Source of the DNA: FEN-1219 sp963744305 | Lineage (GTDB): Bacteria; Pseudomonadota; Gammaproteobacteria; Steroidobacterales; Rariloculaceae | Length of the DNA: 64,000 bases | NCBI GenBank assembly: GCA_963744305.1 | Contig: CAVUTF010000009.1 | Span: 248,001 to 312,000, forward strand | Direction: 5' to 3' | Part shown: positions 59,058 to 64,000 of the stretch, one piece after another | How positions within the stretch are numbered: position 1 is the first letter of the stretch | How the letters are laid out: each line of letters starts with the position of its first letter | Made by a program: the position numbers and the translations under genes | Notes under the pieces: model-generated | What the model saw: the letters and a program-made list of their open reading frames with translations, nothing else | The model's database searches: none | Told to the model about the DNA's origin: nothing

Positions 59058-60077
59058 ATGCGTCGTTGTTTCCCGCTGATCGCGCTTCTCGGCGTGTCTG
59101 CGTCATCGCCTGCCCCCGCTCATCACTCGAGAGCCAACTTTCTTAACGAAACCATCGTCCTCAAAGGCGAGATCGTGCGTTTCCGCTGGGTGAACCCGCA
59201 CGCACTCTTCACCGTGCGCGTGAGCGATGCGAGTGGCAAGACAACCGACTGGGACCTAGAAACTGCGGCGACGCCGACGCTAGCGCGCAACGGCTGGACG
59301 GCGGACTCGTTGCGGGAAGGCGAGCATGTGACAGTGCGAGCCCAACCCGACCGCGACCGCGCGCGACCGTTTGCGTCCGCGCAATCCGTCCTCAAAGACG
59401 ACGGCACGGTGCTTTCCCCGACACGTCCCGATTCAACGGCTGACGGTCCGCAGCAGCACGCACAAACCGTTTTCGGTGTTTGGCAGCCGGCGGGCCGCCG
59501 TCAAGGCGGTGCAGGCATTGCGCCAGGTCCTGCCGACGAGCCGCCTTTGAGCCTACCGTTAACACCGAAAGGTCTCGAAGCGGCACACGAGTTCAACGTC
59601 AGGGATAATCCGCGCTTGCAATGCATCCCGTTCACGTCGCCTGAGAACCTCGGCACGCCTTATCTGCACGCGATTGAGCGCGTCGGCGAGAATCTCCTCC
59701 TGCGCACGGAGTACATGGAGATCGACCGCATGGTTTACATGGACGGCCACGGTCCTCAGCCGGGCGAACGTCCCCAACAGGGGCACTCCGTGGGTCGCTG
59801 GGAGGGCGACGTCCTCGTCGTTGAGACCACGAACTTTGCAGACGAAGCGTGGGGTACGGCACGCGGTATTCCTTCGGGCTCGCGGAAACGCGTCGTTGAG
59901 CGCTATCGCCTGACCGACGGCGGTGAAACACTAACCGTCGAGTTCACGATCGAGGATCCGGAGTACCTTACGGCGCCGTTCAGCGGCTCCGAAAAATGGA
60001 GCTACGCGCCGCAGCTCGAGTTCGTGCCGAACAAGTGCGACGTCGAGGTGGCGCGACAGTATCTCGGGAATGACTGA
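59058..60077 (+). CDS. DUF6152 fused to partner-family domain, exported
   Basis: ATG 59058 has GGGGGGA upstream and starts MRRCFPLIALLGVSASSPAP, cleaved before HHSRANFLNE. Residues 22-115 are a complete DUF6152 domain: VLKGEIVRFRWVNPHALFTV, TTDWDLETAATPTLARNGW, REGEHVTVRAQPD. Residues 130-339 are the partner-family domain: VFGVWQPAGR, NPRLQCIPFTSPENLG, VGRWEGDVLVVETTNFADEA, VVERYRLTDGGETLTVEFTI and EDPEYLTAPFSG, then NKCDVEVARQYLGND. This gene is intact and joins in one polypeptide the two families that are adjacent genes elsewhere in the window. It is predicted to be periplasmic; function unknown. Confidence 0.83.
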   Translation: MRRCFPLIALLGVSASSPAPAHHSRANFLNETIVLKGEIVRFRWVNPHALFTVRVSDASGKTTDWDLETAATPTLARNGWTADSLREGEHVTVRAQPDRDRARPFASAQSVLKDDGTVLSPTRPDSTADGPQQHAQTVFGVWQPAGRRQGGAGIAPGPADEPPLSLPLTPKGLEAAHEFNVRDNPRLQCIPFTSPENLGTPYLHAIERVGENLLLRTEYMEIDRMVYMDGHGPQPGERPQQGHSVGRWEGDVLVVETTNFADEAWGTARGIPSGSRKRVVERYRLTDGGETLTVEFTIEDPEYLTAPFSGSEKWSYAPQLEFVPNKCDVEVARQYLGND

Positions 60078-60249
60078 TGAGACCGCGCTGTCGAAGCGAT
60101 GGCCGCGCACCGAGTCCAGACTCACGAACGGTCGAGTACCCGTCGGAAAAACTCGTACCATGCGTCCGGAATAAGACCGGGACCGGTTGGTAGCGGGGGC
60201 GTGATTTGCCCTGTCCCTACAGTTTCGCAGCGTGTGCGGCTGAAGTAGT

Positions 60250-60635
60250 CTCAAGGCCCCGCCGGTGCGTTAACACCGGCCGGCACGCCCGATCACCGAC
60301 GCATTAGAGAGCCTCGGTGTCCAAGATCTCGATGTAGTCGGGTTGGGTCGCTATACCGCCGGTGAGAAAAATCCGATTGCCGATCGCCACTGCACTCAGG
60401 CTCGATCGAGCCGTCGGTAGCCGCGTCGGTGACGACCACGTCTGCAGCAGCGGATTGAATCGTTCGACCACATCGATCGCGCGATTATTGGGGTCGAATC
60501 CGCCGAGCAGATAAATCTCACCGCCAACTTCGGCGCAAGCGAATCCCTGGCGAGACGCCGTCATCGGCGTTTTCGCCGACCACAGGTCCTGAGAGGGGTT
60601 GTAGCTCCACACGAAGGTTTCGGCAAACCCGCCGA
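60250..60635 (-). pseudogene. Copied 3' end of the Kelch lipoprotein gene
   Basis: About 385 bp are nearly identical to 41190-41577, the last Kelch blades and the downstream region of the gene at 41246-43023. The translation GGFAETFVWSYNPSQDLWSA, GGEIYLLGGFDPNNRAIDVV and NRIFLTGGIATQPDYIEILD ends at a TAA (60304-60306). No start is present. The copy joins the 50-bp repeat block B within CCCGCCGACGA near 60636. Confidence 0.75.
60261..60280 (-). terminator. Hairpin after Kelch 3' end copy
   Basis: GCCGGTG and CACCGGC form a 7-bp stem around CGTTAA, 24 bp past the copied Kelch stop codon. The original locus near 41.2 kb has a less perfect form. Confidence 0.5.
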
Positions 60636-60685
60636 CGAACGTGACACGGTTCAACGTCCGTTCAGGATTGGCGCCGTATCGTCTG
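60636..60685. repeat. 50-bp block, copy B
   Basis: The most divergent of the three copies (about six differences from copy C). It starts exactly where the copied Kelch end stops, and the small-protein gene at 60772 follows after 86 bp. Confidence 0.7.
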
Positions 60686-60771
60686 CTCGCGTCTCCACCT
60701 ACAAGCCGGCGCGTGTCGGCAAAACGAAGGAAAGGAGCGCTCGCCGGTGTCCAAGGAGGGGGCCTAGACCA

Positions 60772-60984
60772 ATGCACCGACTTAATCCTGATGACGAGTT
60801 CGCAGAGACGCAGACTCTCAACGGCGACAAAGGCGTCGTTCCTGTCACACACATCAGCTCGCGGCGAAATGGGCAGCAGCCGCCGAAGCGAACCGAAGCA
60901 GAGGCCGACGCGCTCTATCGGGAATATCTGAAAGCATGCGAGGAGGCGGGACTGACACCGAACCCGCCGTACCGGAAGAGATAG
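60772..60984 (+). CDS. Small charged protein, family copy B (70 aa)
   Basis: AAGGAGGGGG about nine bases upstream marks ATG 60772 as a good start. The protein reads MHRLNPDDEFAETQTLNGDK, then VVPVTHISSRRNGQQPPK, RTEAEADALYREYLKACEEA and GLTPNPPYRKR. The RTEAEADxLYRxYL motif and the D-E-x-A-E-x-x-x-L spacing match the frames at 58442 and 61089. The extra C-terminal helix and basic end are unique to this copy. Function unknown; the strong ribosome-binding site makes it the best-supported member. Confidence 0.6.
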   Translation: MHRLNPDDEFAETQTLNGDKGVVPVTHISSRRNGQQPPKRTEAEADALYREYLKACEEAGLTPNPPYRKR

Positions 60985-61033
60985 GCCGAGCACGGACTCG
61001 TTGTCGACGGCGGTCATACGAAGGCGATGCCGT

Positions 61034-61083
61034 CGAACGTGACACTGTTCAACGTCAGTTCGGGATCGCTGCCGTATCGTCTG
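61034..61083. repeat. 50-bp block, copy C
   Basis: It matches copy A at 48 of 50 positions and lies only 5 bp before the start codon of the 57-aa small protein, so it forms most of that gene's leader. Confidence 0.75.
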
Positions 61084-61088
61084 AACCA

Positions 61089-61262
61089 ATGGATCGACAG
61101 CAGCACGAAGACGAGTACGCGGATATGGAAGCGCTCGACAGCGATCGACGAGTCGCTCCTGGGCGGCGAGTGCTCAATGCTCACAGTGTGGGGCGAGATC
61201 AGCAGAAGCCGGCGAAACGAACGGAGACCGAGGCCGACGAACTCTATCGGCGATACCTGTAA
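61089..61262 (+). CDS. Small charged protein, family copy C (57 aa)
   Basis: MDRQQHEDEYADMEALDSDR, then RVAPGRRVLNAHSVGRDQQK, then PAKRTETEADELYRRYL-stop. It is nearly identical to copy A but keeps an extra Gln codon and uses TAA in place of TAG. No ribosome-binding site is apparent; the start lies 5 bp after the 50-bp block. The family motif RTExEADELYRR(Y/F)L is at the C-terminus. Confidence 0.5.
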   Translation: MDRQQHEDEYADMEALDSDRRVAPGRRVLNAHSVGRDQQKPAKRTETEADELYRRYL

Positions 61263-61370
61263 GCCTGCGATTTCGCTAGACCATTTCTCTACTGTCGTTT
61301 CTTACAACCGCTGGAGTCGATCCGCGAGCGTCTCGAACCGCGCGCTTCATTCTCCAAGGAAGGGACCAAA

Positions 61371-61604
61371 GTGCGGCCTATCGAGTACCTAGCGAGCCGG
61401 ACCGTAGATGATAAGCGGTTGGAAGAAGTGATTGAGAGAGCGCAGGCTGAAGTCGAGCGGCGCATACGCCATATCGTTCAGAAGTTTGGAGCGTTCACGC
61501 TCACCGTTGAGGACGGACCCGTCAGAACCGACGACAAGATCGCGGGCGTACCGATTGAGCCCGGTGACGCGGTGCGGATTACGATTCGGCCGAAGTTTGG
61601 ATAA
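61371..61604 (+). CDS. Small protein of unknown function (77 aa)
   Basis: GTG 61371 has GGAAGGGA about seven bases upstream. MRPIEYLASRTVDDKRLEEV starts an amphipathic helix of charged residues (about 13-38), followed by FGAFTLTVEDGPVRTDDKIA and a turn-rich GVPIEPGDAVRITIRPKFG end. The helix plus small beta layout could be a nucleic-acid- or protein-binding domain. No family is recognised. It follows copy C on the same strand by about 110 bp. Confidence 0.5.
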   Translation: MRPIEYLASRTVDDKRLEEVIERAQAEVERRIRHIVQKFGAFTLTVEDGPVRTDDKIAGVPIEPGDAVRITIRPKFG

Positions 61605-61753
61605 GTGAGGCGCGTAGCGGTCCAGGTGCGGGACACACGCCGTCGACAGTGAACCCGTCGACAGTCGCCGCCACGCTGACCATAAGGGCGGACGGGCTTG
61701 ATCGGCGACAGTTCACGCACACCGATCACGCTCGCGAGCGCCACAGCGCGCTC

Positions 61754-61849
61754 TCACGTGCGGTCAGCACGTTCAGGACGTTCGGGCGCAAACCTGCAGA
61801 TCAGCACGATCTCGACGACGATCGCCGCGACGATGATGAAGAAGGTCAT
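61754..61849 (-). CDS. Small single-helix membrane protein (31 aa)
   Basis: AAAGGAG six bases upstream of ATG 61849 is a strong ribosome-binding site. The peptide MTFFIIVAAIVVEIVLICRF, then APERPERADRT-stop, is one transmembrane helix with a basic/acidic tail. It is too short for automated gene callers and has no family name. It is a plausible small membrane protein. Confidence 0.5.
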   Translation of the reverse strand: MTFFIIVAAIVVEIVLICRFAPERPERADRT

Positions 61850-61980
61850 AGGAATCTCCTTTGGTGAAACGATAAGGGAACTGCCGCGCAGTGCGCGCGG
61901 CAGTAGGTCACAGGTCGGGGTTACTTCGGCGGCCCGATGACCGCCGCGAGATTCGCTCGAGGAAGCAGAACGTAGTAGGG

Positions 61981-62190
61981 ATGATGACCCGCGAGCAGCA
62001 ACAGCAGCTCGCAGGTCGGCTTCGGCATCACGCGGTCTACGCCGGGCGACGCGTATCGCTTCAGCGTACCGAGCTGACACCTCGCTGCGGCCGCCGCCGA
62101 GTTAGCATTGATCTACGACCGTCCGGGCGGCTGGACTGGCACGGATCGTGCTTCATGAGCGAAATTCGCTGGGAGGGCGAAACCTCATGA
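61981..62190 (+). CDS. Small basic protein (69 aa) overlapping next gene
   Basis: The frame MMTREQQQQLAGRLRHHAVY to RWEGETS-stop is Arg-rich with no membrane segment. Its TGA overlaps the ATG of the next gene by four bases (62187-62190). No ribosome-binding site is clear. The overlap is the main support for coding. Confidence 0.4.
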   Translation: MMTREQQQQLAGRLRHHAVYAGRRVSLQRTELTPRCGRRRVSIDLRPSGRLDWHGSCFMSEIRWEGETS

Positions 62191-62312
62191 ACCGCAAGCA
62201 ACTCGTCGCGACGATCCGCGCGCTGCTGAGTTCCGGCCTCACGATCTACGACTGTGCGGTGCTGTTTCGCGCGCATCCGCGGGCGATCGAGGGGCTGCTC
62301 GCGACGAGCTGA
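62187..62312 (+). CDS. Small protein (41 aa), coupled to preceding gene
   Basis: GGGAGGG eight bases upstream of ATG 62187 is a strong ribosome-binding site. MNRKQLVATIRALLSSGLTI, then YDCAVLFRAHPRAIEGLLAT, looks like two short helices with a turn (SSGLT), possibly a tiny helix-turn-helix. No family is recognised. It overlaps the 69-aa frame upstream. Confidence 0.45.
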   Translation: MNRKQLVATIRALLSSGLTIYDCAVLFRAHPRAIEGLLATS

Positions 62313-62389
62313 AACCGAGCATTCTCGGTCGACTCGACATCAGGGTCGGCCGAGATCTCGCCTCTCCGGCCGTTGCGCGCGGCCGTTTT

Positions 62390-62503
62390 CTAGCCGCCGC
62401 CGCCGACAAGCAGCGTTACGACCACAGCGACGAACGCCATAGCGGCGACAGCGATCAGCAGAAGGCCCCACCACTGTTGATGCCATTGGTTGAGCATGGG
62501 CAT
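62390..62503 (-). CDS. Small single-helix membrane protein (37 aa)
   Basis: GGAGGTG five bases upstream of ATG 62503 is an optimal ribosome-binding site. MPMLNQWHQQWWGLLLIAVA, then AMAFVAVVVTLLVGGGG-stop, has a Trp-rich amphipathic start and one membrane helix. The WHQQWWGLL opening recalls SHOCT-type small membrane proteins, but the SHOCT domain is absent. Function unknown. Confidence 0.55.
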   Translation of the reverse strand: MPMLNQWHQQWWGLLLIAVAAMAFVAVVVTLLVGGGG

Positions 62504-62898
62504 AAGTACACCTCCACACCGAGACGGCGTCGCAATAGATTCTCACACTCCACGGCGACCTTCACGATACCGCAGTCCGTGTTTCAGCTTTGGTATATCG
62601 CCTGCAACTTCGACGTTACAAACCGTCGTTCGAGCATTACGAGGACGAGAAACGCGAGCTCGTTGCCAAGCTGGCCGCCACGCAGGACGGCAAGCTCGAC
62701 AACCTGCCGGACTTCGTGCCCGACGCCCTGCGCGCCTAGGCGGGATCTTTGGTAGCGGGGGCTCGCTTCGGCCATTGTTTGCTGACCCTTGCACGCAACG
62801 CACAGGTCGCGCAGGTCGAGTGACGCACCATTGTCACTCAGGCGATAGCGGCCAGACTCGCGACAATTGCAAGGGTATGCGATCAAAGCGGATCAGCC
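62504..62898. other. Intergenic region between small-gene district and amidohydrolase
   Basis: No full gene is seen. It contains a C-terminal coding-like fragment (62584-62739) and the string GGTAGCGGGGGC at 62751-62762. The remainder to 62898 has no feature I can support. Confidence 0.35.
62584..62739 (+). pseudogene. C-terminal gene fragment, family unknown
   Basis: The open frame reads RLQLRRYKPSFEHYEDEKRE, then LVAKLAATQDGKLDNLPDFV, PDALRA-stop. Codon use and the helical charged pattern look coding, but no start codon or ribosome-binding site is upstream. It ends 11 bp before a GGTAGCGGGGGC string. Probably the 3' remnant of a larger gene. Confidence 0.3.
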
Positions 62899-64000
62899 CT
62901 ACGGCTCTAGCAGTAGGCCCTGTTTGAACCGCAGGCGGATGCGGCGAGCGTTCTGCCAATCCTCAAGCGGATTGCCCTCAAGCACGAGAAAGCTCGCCTC
63001 GTAGCCCTCGTCGAGGGACCCGATCTGACGTTCCGGGAAGATCGCCTTCGCCGTCGCATTCGTCCACATTCTGAGCAACGCGAGCTCGTCGACGACGCCG
63101 CTCTGCAGCAACAATGCGGCCTCGGCTGCGGACGTATCGGCGGGGTTGTCACTGCCGATCGCGATACGCGCGCCGTTACGCAGCAGAATCGCGAGGTTCT
63201 GCAGGAGCCCGTCGCGCATCCTGCCACGCTCCTCAGGTGTCAGGCTCCCCGCTGCACTGCGCGCACCAAACGTCGTGATCACGAACGTGCCACGCTCGGC
63301 GGCGAGCCGTGCATCTTCCGGCATGAGCGGCTCGTCGTGCGGACCGCCCAGCTGAGCCGGTACGAAGGTGGCCGGCAGGTGCGCGATCTCGTCTGCGCCG
63401 GCGGCGATCGCGTTGCGAAAGTCGGAAGCGTTGGTCACGTGCGTCGTCACCCGCAGCCCCTGAGCATGGGCTTTGGCAACGATCGCCGGCAGCAGGAGCG
63501 GATCGAGGCCCTTGCTGGTGACCGCGGGATCGTCTTTCCGCCGGCCGAAGTCGTCGGAGAACAGGAGGAAGGTCTTTATGAAATCCGGTTGCTGCTGCAC
63601 GAGCGCGGGCCACTTGCGCTCAAGGTCTACGGCTGAGTCGATCGTGAAGTAGTACCGATCGCGCATGGTCTCCAGCGTCTGGCCGGGATAGTAGCCCTGC
63701 CGGAGCAGCAGCTCGGCTAGACCGATCGGGTGTCCGCCGGTGGCGGTCAGGGAGCCGTGCGCGAACATAACGTCCAAGCCATCGGGCCGATTCAGTCCGA
63801 GGGTACGTTTCTCGTCCGCGGTGAGCGGCCAGTTGCCCTGTATTTTCACGTAGAACACGCCGGCCGCTAGGTAGTTCGCGACCGATCGGCGGTCCTGATC
63901 ACCGGAGCCGAGGCCGATGTTGTGGTTGTGCGCCTCGGCGTACGGCGGCACAACGTACGTCCCGGACAAGTCGTGTATGGCGTCGACGCGCTCCGGCGCG
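62899..64000 (-). CDS. Amidohydrolase family protein, 5' end beyond window
   Basis: The frame is open to the window edge; a TTG at 63969 is internal because in-frame residues APERVDAIHD precede it. The zinc motif YAEAHNHNIG (HxH) appears near the start of the visible part. GVFYVKIQGNW may carry the bridging Lys, and GLRVTTHVTNASDFRNAIAA, DEIAHLPATFVP and ARIAIGSDNPADTSAAEA (His and Asp ligands) follow. The end AKAIFPERQIGSLDEGYEAS, FLVLEGNPLEDWQN is the typical amidohydrolase C-terminal strand. It hydrolyses C-N bonds of an unknown amide or cyclic imide. Over 360 residues are present. Confidence 0.85.
   Translation of the reverse strand, partial: APERVDAIHDLSGTYVVPPYAEAHNHNIGLGSGDQDRRSVANYLAAGVFYVKIQGNWPLTADEKRTLGLNRPDGLDVMFAHGSLTATGGHPIGLAELLLRQGYYPGQTLETMRDRYYFTIDSAVDLERKWPALVQQQPDFIKTFLLFSDDFGRRKDDPAVTSKGLDPLLLPAIVAKAHAQGLRVTTHVTNASDFRNAIAAGADEIAHLPATFVPAQLGGPHDEPLMPEDARLAAERGTFVITTFGARSAAGSLTPEERGRMRDGLLQNLAILLRNGARIAIGSDNPADTSAAEAALLLQSGVVDELALLRMWTNATAKAIFPERQIGSLDEGYEASFLVLEGNPLEDWQNARRIRLRFKQGLLLEP

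Noticed and set aside
1..64000. CRISPR arrays, rRNA, tRNA and insertion sequences
   Set aside because: No direct-repeat array with spacers, no rRNA or cloverleaf-like tRNA, and no transposase domain with inverted ends was seen by eye; a covariance-model search could still find small RNAs.

Overview
The window comes from a GC-rich Gram-negative bacterium. It carries a tamA-tamB operon, TonB-dependent and OmpA-type envelope proteins, Tat and Sec exported c-type cytochromes, and a planctomycete-type cytochrome c / DUF1552 / ankyrin cluster. Together with several DUF6152 proteins, a flavin halogenase and five 2-oxoglutarate oxygenases, this best fits an uncultured soil or marine gammaproteobacterium (Steroidobacter/Woeseia-like). 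The taxonomic placement is inference. I recognised no rRNA, tRNA, CRISPR array or intact insertion sequence.

Layout. 1-13 kb: a truncated phytanoyl-CoA dioxygenase, a DUF6152 gene, a carbamoyltransferase fused to a methyltransferase followed by SxtJ and DUF5989 membrane proteins, then on the other strand a TonB-dependent receptor, a Sel1/prolyl-4-hydroxylase and a tryptophan-halogenase-like enzyme. 13-16 kb: LysE exporter, exported cupin plus cytochrome c, and a short-chain dehydrogenase. 16-20.3 kb: two differently arranged DUF6152/partner gene pairs. 20-25 kb: small membrane proteins, a beta-propeller protein, an SGNH hydrolase and an OmpA lipoprotein. 25.4-31.5 kb: DUF6445 oxygenase and the cytochrome c / DUF1552 / ankyrin operon. 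31.7-36.2 kb: a broken oxygenase, a mosaic of gene fragments, unusual poly-C tracts and a decaying second copy of the DUF6152 operon. 36-48 kb: MipA-like barrel, ROK kinase, BON protein, CPBP protease, porin, Kelch lipoprotein, a second PhyH oxygenase, and otsA (trehalose). 48-58 kb: exported TPP enzyme plus cytochrome c, tamA-tamB, and a TPR-TonB pair. 58-62.5 kb: a district of small genes with a three-copy small-protein family, a repeated 50-bp block, a DUF6152-partner fusion gene and a copied Kelch 3' end. 62.9 kb to the end: an amidohydrolase running off the window.

The most unusual theme is the DUF6152 family. It appears five times, always with HHS directly after the predicted signal-peptide cleavage site and with a conserved NPH further on. 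It is paired with a second exported family marked by W-x-G-D-x-L-V and V/F-T-[VI]-[ED]-D-P motifs. One locus fuses the two families. One operon form is duplicated, internally deleted or reduced to 3' remnants at four other places.

Many genes between 2 and 48 kb are split by single-base indels, while the segments at 13-16 kb and 49-57 kb are almost lesion-free. I type a gene as CDS when one or two indels explain it and as pseudogene when more lesions or a truncation are visible. Sequencing error and true decay cannot be separated from the sequence alone, except for the second DUF6152 operon, which also carries an in-frame stop.
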